From Actinomycetota bacterium (GTDB taxonomy: Bacteria > Actinomycetota > Thermoleophilia > Solirubrobacterales > Solirubrobacteraceae): a stretch of DNA of 64,000 nt. The stretch is from NCBI GenBank assembly GCA_005883215.1, contig VAYS01000002.1:62001-126000 (forward strand). Reading direction: 5' to 3'. The notes below the pieces were generated by a model that did no database searches, had not been told where the DNA came from, and was given only the letters and a program-made list of their open reading frames with translations. Shown one piece after another: positions 1-8,881 of this stretch; positions within the stretch are counted from its first letter, which is position 1; each line of letters begins with the position of its first letter. Both the position numbers and the translations under genes were made by a program.

Positions 1-1539
1 GTCACGTTCATGACCGCGTTCATCCTGTTCATGCTCGCCACCGCGGGAGTCAAGGGCTTCGCGCTGACGCTGGGCATCGGAACGCTGGCCTCCCTGTTCA
101 CCGCCGTGCTGGCCACCCAAGCCGCCCTGGGCTCGATGGGACGCTCGCGCCTGATCACTCATCCCAGCGCGCTGGGGGCCGGACCCCAGCGGCGACGCTG
201 GCGCTATGACTTCATGGGCGCCTCGCGCTGGTTCTTCTCGCTGTCGGGGACGATCCTGCTGATCGGCTCCCTGGCAGTGGCGGGCAAGGGGCTGAACTTC
301 GGGATCGACTTCGAGTCGGGCACGCGCATCCAGACCGCCCTGGTCAAGCCCGCCACCGAGAACCAGGTCCGGGACGTGATGAAGGCGGCGGGCTATCCCG
401 ACGCCCAGATCCAGAAGGTGAGCGGCAAGGGCGTGGGAGGCAACGGGTTCCAGATCTCCACCCGCACGCTCCAGCCCGACAAGGTCGCCAAGGTCAAGGG
501 CGGCCTGGACCAGCGCTTCGGCACCCAGAACTTCTCCAACCAGTCGATCGGACCCACGTTCGGACGGACGGTGGCCAACACGGCGGTGATCGCCATCATC
601 GCCTCGCTGCTGGTGATCTCGATCTACATCGCGCTGCGCTTTGAGTGGAAGTACGCCGTGCCGGTGCTGATCGCCCTGATGCACGACCTGCTCATCACCT
701 CGGGCGTCTATTCCCTCACCGGCCGGGAGGTGACGACGTCGACGGTCGCGGCGTTGCTCACCATCCTCGGGTACTCGCTCTACGACACGATCATCGTCTT
801 TGACCGTGTGCGCGAAAACGTTCCCCGCATGCCTCGCGCCGCCTTCTCGCAAATCGTCAACCGTTCCATGGCCGAGGTGCTCACCCGGTCGCTGGCGACC
901 ACGTTCTGCACCCTGCTGCCCGTGGCCAGCCTGCTTTTGTTCGGCGGCCAGACCCTCAAGGACTTCGCCTTCGCGCTGCTGGTCGGGGTCGCCTCCGGTG
1001 CCTACTCCTCGATCTTCATTGCCTCGCCGGTGCTCACCCACTGGAAGGAGCGCGAGCCCGTCTACACCGCTCGCCGCCGGCGCATACAGCGCGAGCTCGG
1101 CGTCGTGCCCGCCTACGCCGAAGTGAGCACCGGCGCACCCGCCGACGTTTCGCCGACCGAGCCGCGTCGCCGCCGGCGGGGACGCCTGACCGCCCCCGAC
1201 CCCGACCAGGAGCAGGTCTCTCGGGAGGAGTTCGAGGAGCTGGTCGCCGACCTCGACGTCGACGAGCCGGCGGCGCCGGCGCGGGGACGCCGCGGGCGCC
1301 GGGGACGGGCCGCCACCGCCCCCGCCGAGGTCGCCAAGCGCGCCGGTCTCGAGCCCGAGCCCGAGAGCGGCGACGGCGCGCCCGACGGCGCCGACAGGGC
1401 GGACGGCGCCGACGGCGCCCCGGGACCCGCCGATGACCTGCGCCCGGAGGACGTGGTCATGCCCAAGACCGGCGACCGCGCCGCCCGGCCCAAGGCCAAG
1501 CGCCGCGGCCGCAACCGCCGTCACGGAAGGACGCGCTGA
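1..1539 (+). CDS. secDF: SecD-SecF fusion protein translocase subunit, 5' end outside window
   Basis: Membrane component of the Sec export pathway that uses the proton gradient to pull secreted proteins across the membrane. The frame is open from base 1, so the N-terminal part lies outside the window. The first ~45 residues match the last transmembrane helix of SecD (VKGFALTLGIG), then SecF begins without a stop: first helix, the GLNFGIDFESGT motif, a periplasmic loop, and a five-helix bundle ending near base 1050. SecD and SecF are therefore one polypeptide here. The final ~150 residues are an unusual cytoplasmic tail of alternating acidic and Arg/Lys-rich blocks with no recognised domain. 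Its stop overlaps the start of the next gene (TGATG). Confidence 0.93.
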   Translation, partial: VTFMTAFILFMLATAGVKGFALTLGIGTLASLFTAVLATQAALGSMGRSRLITHPSALGAGPQRRRWRYDFMGASRWFFSLSGTILLIGSLAVAGKGLNFGIDFESGTRIQTALVKPATENQVRDVMKAAGYPDAQIQKVSGKGVGGNGFQISTRTLQPDKVAKVKGGLDQRFGTQNFSNQSIGPTFGRTVANTAVIAIIASLLVISIYIALRFEWKYAVPVLIALMHDLLITSGVYSLTGREVTTSTVAALLTILGYSLYDTIIVFDRVRENVPRMPRAAFSQIVNRSMAEVLTRSLATTFCTLLPVASLLLFGGQTLKDFAFALLVGVASGAYSSIFIASPVLTHWKEREPVYTARRRRIQRELGVVPAYAEVSTGAPADVSPTEPRRRRRGRLTAPDPDQEQVSREEFEELVADLDVDEPAAPARGRRGRRGRAATAPAEVAKRAGLEPEPESGDGAPDGADRADGADGAPGPADDLRPEDVVMPKTGDRAARPKAKRRGRNRRHGRTR

Positions 1540-1829
1540 TGGGGCTCCTGGCCTGGGTGATGATGGGCCTGGCCCTGTGGCACTTCACGATCTTCCTGCC
1601 CGACCGCTTCTGGGGAGGGATCGTGGGCGCCTTCGTGGCCGCGCTGGTCGGCGCGATCGTCATCGGGCTCATCGTCAACCTCGGCGCCCACGGCGCACTG
1701 ACCATTCCCGGGCGCCGCGCCACCCACCTGCAGACCGCGCTCTATGCGGTGCCCGGTGCGCTCCTGGGCATGGCGATCGCCTACGCCCAGGGCATCCGCC
1801 ACGAGCGCCAGCTGCGGGCGCACAGGTAG
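1539..1829 (+). CDS. Small integral membrane protein, translationally coupled to secDF
   Basis: A 96-residue protein with three predicted membrane segments (near residues 5-22, 25-48 and 65-83) and a short basic C-terminus. The size and Gly/Ala-rich helices resemble small GlsB/YeaQ-like membrane proteins, but there is no diagnostic motif, so no function is assigned. The ATG shares bases with the secDF stop, which suggests translational coupling. It ends 24 bp before the convergent methyltransferase gene. Confidence 0.7.
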   Translation: MGLLAWVMMGLALWHFTIFLPDRFWGGIVGAFVAALVGAIVIGLIVNLGAHGALTIPGRRATHLQTALYAVPGALLGMAIAYAQGIRHERQLRAHR

Positions 1830-1853
1830 CGCCCGGGGCGGCCGTCTCCCCGG

Positions 1854-2720
1854 CTAGCGAGCCGGCGGCCGGGGACCCTGCCGCTCGTAATAGCCCTCGA
1901 ACGGAGGCCGCTCGTCGCCGCGCTCGCGAGCATCGCCGCGCTCGCGAAAATAGGACAGCGGGGGGAGCATGGGAGCGGTGGGAGCTGGCCGCGCGACGAT
2001 CTCGGTGAAGAACGGCGACGGGAAGATGCGGCGCTCCTCGACGAGCTCGAAACGGGCCGTGGCGAGCATGGCCCAGAGCGCCGACCGGGTGATGCCCCAC
2101 CAGCAGTTGGCGTGGCCGCGCATGGGAGTAGCGTCGATCGGCGAGCCGACGCCGATCATCTCGGTCCCGCCACCCCCCGCCCAGCGATAGCCCGCCGCAA
2201 ACGGCTTGCGGGCACGCTCGTCGAGCCCCGGGTAGTAGATGCAGGCCTGAGGAAAGCCCGGGAGCTCAGGGATGGTCATCGTGCTCAGGTACAGCCACTC
2301 GCGGGTGATCTCGCGCAGGTACATGAGCTGACGGGCCGGGCTGGGCGAGTGGTAGATGACCCCGGTGCACCACACGATGTCGTGCATCCCGATGCGGCTA
2401 ACGCTCTCCGGATCCTCGAGGTCGCCCTGAACGAAGCGCACTCGGGAGCCGCGGGTGCGGTGCAACTCGGCGAAGCCGCAAAGGTCCGGATCGCCCGCGT
2501 CAAAGCAGGTCACCTCGCTCGCGCCGAGGTCCTCCGCGGCAAACGCGGTCGCCCCGTCGGCGCCGTACAGGCCGCCGATGTCGGCAAACGAGCGGCCGGG
2601 GACGCGCTCGGCCATCCACTGGGCATGGCTCTGCTCCCAGCTGCGGGGAGGCCTGACGTTGTTGGCGAGGCGCCGACGCAGACGCCAAGCCCAGCTCCAG
2701 GAGCCAGCCAGGACTGACAC
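1854..2720 (-). CDS. Class I SAM-dependent methyltransferase
   Basis: A 288-residue protein with a Rossmann-type SAM-binding fold. Motif I is seen as FADIGGLYGADG, followed by an acidic loop (CFDAGDPD), then the VQGDLED and DIVWCTGVIYHSPSP motifs. The GVIYH element resembles the CmoB/DUF1698-like group, but the substrate cannot be read from sequence. The open frame runs much further upstream, across recJ. I place the start at the GTG at 2720 because TACAGT lies exactly 6 bases before it, giving a leaderless mRNA, and residues before it look non-coding. It is divergent from recJ. Confidence 0.78.
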   Translation of the reverse strand: MSVLAGSWSWAWRLRRRLANNVRPPRSWEQSHAQWMAERVPGRSFADIGGLYGADGATAFAAEDLGASEVTCFDAGDPDLCGFAELHRTRGSRVRFVQGDLEDPESVSRIGMHDIVWCTGVIYHSPSPARQLMYLREITREWLYLSTMTIPELPGFPQACIYYPGLDERARKPFAAGYRWAGGGGTEMIGVGSPIDATPMRGHANCWWGITRSALWAMLATARFELVEERRIFPSPFFTEIVARPAPTAPMLPPLSYFRERGDARERGDERPPFEGYYERQGPRPPAR

Positions 2721-2726
2721 GTTGGC

Positions 2727-2732
2727 ACTGTA
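2727..2732 (-). promoter_or_regulatory. -10 element of a leaderless promoter for the methyltransferase gene
   Basis: TACAGT on the minus strand ends 6 bases before the GTG at 2720. The same spacing occurs before recJ and dapA. No good -35 box is visible. Confidence 0.5.
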
Positions 2733-2807
2733 CCGAGCAGTGGGAGCCCGCCCTGGCGGGCCTTGCCGCTCACGCCGCGCGGCGCCGATTCCGTCGGGGG
2801 GCGGGCA

Positions 2808-2813
2808 TACGCT
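2808..2813 (+). promoter_or_regulatory. -10 element of a leaderless promoter for recJ
   Basis: TACGCT ends 6 bases before the GTG at 2820, so transcription should begin at or next to the start codon. It supports choosing that GTG over the in-frame start at 2763. Confidence 0.45.
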
Positions 2814-2819
2814 CGCCGC

Positions 2820-5291
2820 GTGCCTGCACCCGAGCCCCCAGCCACCCTCGAGATCCCGCCGTACGACACCGCCGCCGCCGAGCGGCTGAGCGCCGAGCTG
2901 GGCGTCGGCCCGATCGCGGCCGAGGTGCTGGTGCGCCGTGGGCTCGGCGACCCGGCGGTCGCCCGCGGGTGGCTGGCCGCCGACGAGCGCCATCCCCCTG
3001 AGGCGTTCGCCGGCATCGACGTCGCCGTCGAGACGCTGATGCGCCACCTCGACGCGGGCAACGCGATCACCATCCACGGCGACTACGACGTCGACGGGGT
3101 ATGCGCCACCGCGATCGTGGTCGGAGCCCTGCGCCGCCTGGGCGCGCGCGTGGACTGGCACATCCCCGGCCGCCTCCAGGACGGCTACGGCCTGCGCGAG
3201 GAGACGGTCGAGGCGCTCGCCGCGCGCGGGACGCGCCTGCTGGTGACCGTCGACTGCGGCATCACGGCGGTAGCGGAGGTGGCGGCCGCCCGCGCGGCCG
3301 GCATGGAGGTGGTCGTCACCGACCATCACTCCCCCCGGGCCGACCGAGCGCTGCCCGAGGCACCGATCGTGCACCCGGCGCTAGGCGGATATCCCTGCCC
3401 CGAGCTGTGCGCCGCCGGCGTGGCGCACAAGCTCGTCGCCGCCCTGCTCGCCGCGGCCGGAGGCGACGCGGGGGACGCCGAGCGCGACCTGGACCTCGTC
3501 GCCCTGGCCACGGTGGCCGATCTGGTGGCGCTGCGGGACGAGAACCGGCGCTTGGTGCGCGAGGGCCTGCGCGCCGTGGCCGCCACCGCGCGCCCCGGTC
3601 TGCGCGCCCTCATGCGCGTCGCCCAGGTCGACCCGGGCGCGGTGGACACCCGCGCCGTCGGCTTTCGGCTGGCCCCGCGCATCAATGCCGCCGGGCGCTT
3701 GTACCGCGCCGACGCCGGGGTCGAGCTGCTGCTGTGCACCGACGAGCGGCGCGCCGGGGAGATCGCGCTCGAGCTCGACCAGGCCAACGCCGAGCGCCGT
3801 CACACCGAGACCCGGATCCTGTTCGAGGCCGAGCGCCAGGTGGCCGAGGCCGGCGAGCGCCCCGCCTACGTGCTGGCCGGCGAGGGCTGGCATCCCGGCG
3901 TGGTGGGGATCGTCGCCTCGCGCATCGTCGAGCGCCATCACCGCCCGGCGGTGTTGATCGCCCTCGAGTCCCCGCGACCCGAAGGCCCGAGCCGAGGCCG
4001 GGGATCGGGGCGCAGCATCCCCGGCTTTGACCTGCTCGCCGGGCTGGACGCCGCCCGCGAGCACCTCGCGCGCTACGGCGGTCACCGCGCCGCGGCGGGT
4101 GTGGAGGTCGAGGCCGGGCGCATCGAGGCCTTCCGGGCCGCCTTCACCGCCCACGCCGAGGCCGCGCTCACCGCCGAAATGCTCCGGCCCACCGAGCGTG
4201 TCGACGCCGTGGTCTCGGGGGAGGACCTGGGGCTCGAGCTCGCCGAGGAGCTCGACCGCCTGGGCCCGTTCGGCATGGGCAATCCCCAGGTCTCGCTGCT
4301 CGTGCCCGCCGCCCAGCTCGAGGACGCGCGCTCGATGGGCGAGGGAAAGCACGTGCGCTTTACCGTCCGGTCGGGGGGCGCCCGCGCCCGCGCCGTCGCC
4401 TTCGGGACCGGCGGACGACTCCCACCCGGGTGCGCCGATGGTCCGGTCGACGCCACGTTCGGCCTGAGCGCCGGCGAGTGGAACGGAACGGTTGAGCCGC
4501 GCCTGGTCCTGCGCCGGGCGCTCGCCTGTCGCCCGGCGCCGATCGTCTGCGCCGAAGCTGAGGGGCCCTACCTGGAAGCGGTCTGGCGGGAGCTGGGAGC
4601 GCCGCTGCCCGGCGCGGCGGGGAACGATCACGCCGGCCCGGCCTCGCCGCGCGGGCGGGTGATCGACCGTCGCGGGCGCGGCCCGGCGGCCACGATTTCG
4701 CGGCTGGTGGGAAGCGGGGAGGACGTGCTCGTCGTCTGCTGCGACGCCCGCCGGCGACTTGACCATCTGCGCCCCCGGCTGGGTGGCTTTTCCCTGTGCT
4801 CCCACGGAGCGCTCGAGCGCGATCCCGAGATCGCGGCGCCGGCCACCCATCTGGTGGCGCTCGACCCCCCGGCGTGGGCGGGCGCCGAGGCGGCCCTGGC
4901 GGTCGGTTATCCCGGCCAGTGGACCCATCTGGCTTGGGGGGAGGCTGAGCTAGGCTTTGCCATAGACATCCATCATCTGGAGTACGGTCTCCGGCCGTCG
5001 CTGACCGCGCTCTACCGGGCGCTGCGCGCCACGGAGGGCGCGGAGGGAGATGGGCTCGAGGCGACGCTTCGGGGAGATGGCCCTCAGCCCAGATCGCCCG
5101 CGCTGGCGGGCCGGCTGCTGCGGGTGCTCGCCGAGCTGGACCTCGTGATCCCCGACCCCGGGCGCGACCGGGTGACCGTCCCGGCCGCCGAGCGCACCGC
5201 CCTGGAGCGCTCGGAGGCCTTCCGGGCCTATGAGAAGCGACTACACGAGGGACACCAATTTCTGAACCGGCCGACAGCAAGGGCGGCCTGA
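2820..5291 (+). CDS. recJ: Single-stranded-DNA-specific exonuclease RecJ
   Basis: 5'-3' exonuclease on single-stranded DNA, acting in recombination and mismatch/base-excision repair. The DHH domain shows the metal-binding motifs GDYDVDG (about residue 87), VDCG and VTDHHSP (about 168). The DHHA1 domain has GGHRAAAG (about 420), followed by an OB-like region. At ~823 residues it is longer than the ~570 of E. coli RecJ, and the last ~270 residues are an extension of unclear role, as seen in other Gram-positive RecJ proteins. The GTG start is chosen from the leaderless -10 six bases upstream. rel follows 77 bp downstream on the same strand. Confidence 0.92.
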   Translation: MPAPEPPATLEIPPYDTAAAERLSAELGVGPIAAEVLVRRGLGDPAVARGWLAADERHPPEAFAGIDVAVETLMRHLDAGNAITIHGDYDVDGVCATAIVVGALRRLGARVDWHIPGRLQDGYGLREETVEALAARGTRLLVTVDCGITAVAEVAAARAAGMEVVVTDHHSPRADRALPEAPIVHPALGGYPCPELCAAGVAHKLVAALLAAAGGDAGDAERDLDLVALATVADLVALRDENRRLVREGLRAVAATARPGLRALMRVAQVDPGAVDTRAVGFRLAPRINAAGRLYRADAGVELLLCTDERRAGEIALELDQANAERRHTETRILFEAERQVAEAGERPAYVLAGEGWHPGVVGIVASRIVERHHRPAVLIALESPRPEGPSRGRGSGRSIPGFDLLAGLDAAREHLARYGGHRAAAGVEVEAGRIEAFRAAFTAHAEAALTAEMLRPTERVDAVVSGEDLGLELAEELDRLGPFGMGNPQVSLLVPAAQLEDARSMGEGKHVRFTVRSGGARARAVAFGTGGRLPPGCADGPVDATFGLSAGEWNGTVEPRLVLRRALACRPAPIVCAEAEGPYLEAVWRELGAPLPGAAGNDHAGPASPRGRVIDRRGRGPAATISRLVGSGEDVLVVCCDARRRLDHLRPRLGGFSLCSHGALERDPEIAAPATHLVALDPPAWAGAEAALAVGYPGQWTHLAWGEAELGFAIDIHHLEYGLRPSLTALYRALRATEGAEGDGLEATLRGDGPQPRSPALAGRLLRVLAELDLVIPDPGRDRVTVPAAERTALERSEAFRAYEKRLHEGHQFLNRPTARAA

Positions 5292-5368
5292 GCGCCCCCG
5301 ACCCGCCGGCCCGCGCTGGCGCGGCCAAGAAGCGGCGCACCCGCGCCCCGGTCGACGAGGCCGCTGCC

Positions 5369-7735
5369 GTGCAGGCGACGCGCACTGACGGCGATCCGGC
5401 CGGGGCGAGCGAGGGCACGCCGCCGGACGGCAACGGCGCGACACGCACCTCCTTGCGCGCGCCGGTGGACCGGGTGGCGGAGACCACGACGACCGTCACC
5501 GTGGAGCGCGCGGACCTGCTGCCCCTGGAGCGCCGGCTGCTGGGCGACCTGTTCGCGATCATCGGCGAGCACGCCGATGGCTCGGTCGTCGACGTCGACC
5601 GCGAGCGGGTCGAGGACGCCTTCGTCTTCGCCTGCGAGCACCACGCCGACCAGCGCCGACGCTCGGGCGAGGAGTTCATCGTGCATCCGGTCGGGGTGGC
5701 GAAGATCTGCGCCGGTCTGCGCCTGGACACCGAGACCCTGTGCGCCGCGTTGCTGCACGACACGGTGGAGGACACCTCGGCGTCGTTGGCCGAGGTGCGC
5801 GAGCGCTTCGGGGACGAGATCTCCTCGCTGGTCGACGGCGTGACCAAGCTGACCGGGATCACGTTCCTCTCCCGCGACGAGGCCCAGGCCGAGAACTACC
5901 GCAAGATGATGGTGGCGATGGCCTCGGATGTCCGGGTCATCCTCATCAAGCTGGCCGACCGCCTCCACAACATGCGCACGCTCGAGGCGCTGCCCAAGCA
6001 GAAGCAGATCGACAAGGCCAAGGAGACCCTGGAGATCTACGCCCCCTTGGCCCACCGGCTGGGTATCCACGCCATCAAGTGGGAGCTCGAGGACCTGGCC
6101 TTCGCCGGGCTTCACCCGCGCAAGTACCAAGAGATCAAGGGCCTGGTCGCCCAGCAGCGCGACGATCGCGAGCGCTATGTGGGCAGCGCGGGCGCCTACC
6201 TGCTGGGCGAGCTGGAGAAGCTCGGCATCCACGCCGAGATCTCCGGGCGCGCCAAGCACTTCTACTCGATCTACTCGAAGATGACCCGCAAGGGCCGCGA
6301 GTTCAACGAGATCTACGACCTGACCGCGATGCGCGTGATCGTGGACTCGGTCAAAGACTGCTACGGCGCGGTGGGGGTGGTGCACTCGCTGTGGAAGCCG
6401 CTGCCGGGGCGGTTCAAGGACTTCATCGCCATGCCCAAGTTCAACCTCTACCAGTCGCTGCACACCACGGTGATCGGCCCCGAGGGTCGCCCGCTGGAGA
6501 TCCAGATCCGCACCCGCGAGATGCACGAGATGGCCGAGTTCGGCGTGGCGGCGCACTGGACCTACAAGCAGCTGGGCGCGGTCCGGCGGTCCGCCGGCGA
6601 GCCCGACGACGCCAAGCTCAAGTGGCTGCGCTCGATGCTCGACTGGCAGCAGGAGCTCTCTGACCCCAAGGAGTTCATGGAGAACCTGAGGGTCGACCTG
6701 GTCGAGGACGAGGTCTTCGTCTTTACGCCCAAGGGCGAGGTCAAGTCCCTGGGAGCCGGCGCCACGCCCCTGGACTTCGCCTACGAGGTCCACACCGACG
6801 TGGGCCACCGCTGCGTGGGGGCCAAGGTCAACGGCAAGATCGTCCCCCTCCACTACGAGCTCAAGTCGGGTGACATCGTCGAGGTCCTCACCTCCAAGCG
6901 CGAACGCGGGCCGTCACGCGACTGGCTGGCGGTGGTCAAGACCACGCGCGCCCGCAACAAGATCAAGCAGTGGTTCAAGGCCGAGTCGCGCCAGGACACC
7001 GAACACGCCGGGCGCGAGCTGCTGCAGGAGCACCTGCGCAAGCAAGGCCTCCCCGCCCAACGGATCGTCGGCTCCCCGCTGCTCGCCGACGTCATTCGCG
7101 AGATGGGCTTCCGCAAGGGCGAGGACTTCTACATCGCCCTGGGCGGGGCCAAGATCTCGGCCAAGGTCGTCGTCAACAAGGTCATGCAGCGGCTCAAGCA
7201 CGGCGAGTCGGCCGACGAGCGCCGCACCGCCGCCGCCGAGCTGCTCAGCCCCCAGCGCGTGCGGCGGCGCCCCACGACCTTCTCCAGCCAGTATGGAATC
7301 CGCGTGGAGGGCGTCGACGACGTGATGCTGCGCCTGGCCAAGTGCTGCCGGCCGGTGCCCGGGGACCTGATCGTGGGATACATCTCGCTCGGTCGGGGGA
7401 TCACCATCCACCGCAAGGACTGTCGCAACGCACGGGCGCTGGCGCGCAACCCGGACCGCTTCACGCCGGTGGCCTGGGAGGGTGACCACGAGACCTCGTT
7501 CAAGGTCGAGCTGCAGGTGGACGCCTGGGACCGGCATCGGCTGCTCGAGGACCTTTCCCGCACGTTCTCCGAGGCGGGCATCAACATCATCGAGGCGCGC
7601 TGCCTGGCCAACCCCCCCATGGTCAAGAACCGTTTCGTGGTCGAGGTCCCCGACACCCAGAGCCTCAAGGGCACCATCAACCGCCTGCGCAACGTCGACG
7701 CCGTCTTCGACGCCTACCGGGTCACGCCCCGCTAG
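5369..7735 (+). CDS. rel: Bifunctional (p)ppGpp synthetase/hydrolase Rel
   Basis: Makes and degrades the stringent-response alarmone (p)ppGpp in response to amino-acid starvation at the ribosome. Domain order: a variable ~50-residue N-terminus; HD hydrolase domain with HPVGVA and LLHDTVEDT (about residues 105-136), whose His-Asp pair is intact so hydrolysis is expected; synthetase domain with YSIYSKM and RFKDFIAMPKFNLYQSLHT (about 300-370); TGS domain starting FVFTPKGEV (about 450); zinc-finger/helical region; and a C-terminal ACT domain. At 788 residues it is the normal length for actinobacterial Rel. The GTG start gives a low-complexity N-terminus; a start nearer the VERADLL segment cannot be excluded. 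Confidence 0.94.
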   Translation: MQATRTDGDPAGASEGTPPDGNGATRTSLRAPVDRVAETTTTVTVERADLLPLERRLLGDLFAIIGEHADGSVVDVDRERVEDAFVFACEHHADQRRRSGEEFIVHPVGVAKICAGLRLDTETLCAALLHDTVEDTSASLAEVRERFGDEISSLVDGVTKLTGITFLSRDEAQAENYRKMMVAMASDVRVILIKLADRLHNMRTLEALPKQKQIDKAKETLEIYAPLAHRLGIHAIKWELEDLAFAGLHPRKYQEIKGLVAQQRDDRERYVGSAGAYLLGELEKLGIHAEISGRAKHFYSIYSKMTRKGREFNEIYDLTAMRVIVDSVKDCYGAVGVVHSLWKPLPGRFKDFIAMPKFNLYQSLHTTVIGPEGRPLEIQIRTREMHEMAEFGVAAHWTYKQLGAVRRSAGEPDDAKLKWLRSMLDWQQELSDPKEFMENLRVDLVEDEVFVFTPKGEVKSLGAGATPLDFAYEVHTDVGHRCVGAKVNGKIVPLHYELKSGDIVEVLTSKRERGPSRDWLAVVKTTRARNKIKQWFKAESRQDTEHAGRELLQEHLRKQGLPAQRIVGSPLLADVIREMGFRKGEDFYIALGGAKISAKVVVNKVMQRLKHGESADERRTAAAELLSPQRVRRRPTTFSSQYGIRVEGVDDVMLRLAKCCRPVPGDLIVGYISLGRGITIHRKDCRNARALARNPDRFTPVAWEGDHETSFKVELQVDAWDRHRLLEDLSRTFSEAGINIIEARCLANPPMVKNRFVVEVPDTQSLKGTINRLRNVDAVFDAYRVTPR

Positions 7736-7770
7736 GCGCCCTCGCCGCGGCCAGGGCCGGGCAAGCCGCC

Positions 7771-8808
7771 TCAGGAGACGATGGTCAGCGCGTCGGAGCG
7801 CACCCCGAATTCGGCCTCGTCTACCTCGCCGATGTAGTCGCCGTCCACCTGCAGGGGAAGCGGCCGGCCGTCGGCGCTGCGGATGCGCGCCCGCTCGAGC
7901 TCCTCGAAGGCCTCGATCTGGCGGTGGCGGGGCACGCGGGCGGTCTGGGAGAAGATCCGCCACAGCAGGGTGGGTATGTCCACCGGGCTGGCGCGCTTGA
8001 GCACGCCGGCCGAGAGGGTGGAGCCGTGTAGCTCGGCGCCCTCGGCGATGTCGATGCGGCGGCCGCGAAAGTAGGTAAACGGGCTGGCGTTCTGGATCAC
8101 CGCGCTCACTCCCGTCACCTCGGCCCTGGATCCGGCCTCCCCGGGCTCGAGCACGAGCCGCGGCGGGCGCAGGAGGTAGCGGCGGGCGAACGTGGTCAGG
8201 GCCACGTAGGTGAAGTAGTAGGCACCCAGCCGCGCCTTGAGGTGCATGTGCCGATCGACGCGCTCGACCACGCTGGCGTCGAGGCCGACCCCCGCCGAAA
8301 AGGTGAAGTACCGACCGTTGGCGCTCCCCAGGGCGACCCGGCGCGGACGCCAGTCATCGGCCATGCGCAGGACATGCTCGGTGGCGTCGACGATCTCGCA
8401 CGGGATCCCCAGCAGCCGGCAGTACACGTTGGTCGAACCGCCGGGCAGGCAGGTGAGCGGGGTGGAGGAGCCGGCCAGGCCGTTGGCCGCCTCGTTGACC
8501 GTGCCGTCGCCGCCGAAGGCGACCACCACGTCATAGCCCTCGTGGGCCGCCTCCCGGCATAGCTCGGTGGCGTGACCGCGATCCTGAGTGTCGACCGCAT
8601 CGACCTCGTAGCGGCCCTCGAGCGCATAGACCACCAGGTTGCGCAGCCGGTCGGAGACCGTCGCCGCGTAGGGGTTGACGATGATCAGCATCCTGCGGCT
8701 CTCGGGCCGCAGGTAAGGATCTATGACCTCGGTCTGCTCGGCGCCGACCGGGGCGTCGGCGAGATGGCCCTCGGCCGGCGGGGGGGACGGCGTTGCGGCC
8801 GTGGGCAT
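7771..8808 (-). CDS. Diacylglycerol/lipid kinase family protein (LCB5/YegS type)
   Basis: Predicted to phosphorylate a lipid alcohol such as diacylglycerol with ATP at the membrane. The catalytic core starts at MLIIVNPYA and carries the family signature FGGDGTVNEAANGL, then LPGGSTN, which forms the nucleotide-binding loop. The C-terminal half is the beta-sandwich domain typical of YegS/DgkB. The substrate is not determined. It converges with rel (35 bp apart) and is divergent from thrC. The open frame extends to 8907; I use the ATG at 8808, because the upstream residues overlap the thrC ribosome-binding region. A GTG at 8817 is an alternative. Confidence 0.85.
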   Translation of the reverse strand: MPTAATPSPPPAEGHLADAPVGAEQTEVIDPYLRPESRRMLIIVNPYAATVSDRLRNLVVYALEGRYEVDAVDTQDRGHATELCREAAHEGYDVVVAFGGDGTVNEAANGLAGSSTPLTCLPGGSTNVYCRLLGIPCEIVDATEHVLRMADDWRPRRVALGSANGRYFTFSAGVGLDASVVERVDRHMHLKARLGAYYFTYVALTTFARRYLLRPPRLVLEPGEAGSRAEVTGVSAVIQNASPFTYFRGRRIDIAEGAELHGSTLSAGVLKRASPVDIPTLLWRIFSQTARVPRHRQIEAFEELERARIRSADGRPLPLQVDGDYIGEVDEAEFGVRSDALTIVS

Positions 8809-8881
8809 CGGCACTCGGGCGATTGACACGCCTTTCCCTGCAGCCAAGGACCTTCGCCACAAGCCCGGCGGAGGTTTTTTT

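Noticed and set aside
3381-5862. Long minus-strand open frames opposite recJ and rel
   Set aside because: They are antisense to clear genes, have no recognisable motifs and are explained by the scarcity of stop codons in very GC-rich DNA.
8821-8830. TTGACA at 8823-8828 as a -35 box for thrC
   Set aside because: No acceptable -10 lies 15-19 bases downstream, so I do not call a promoter there.
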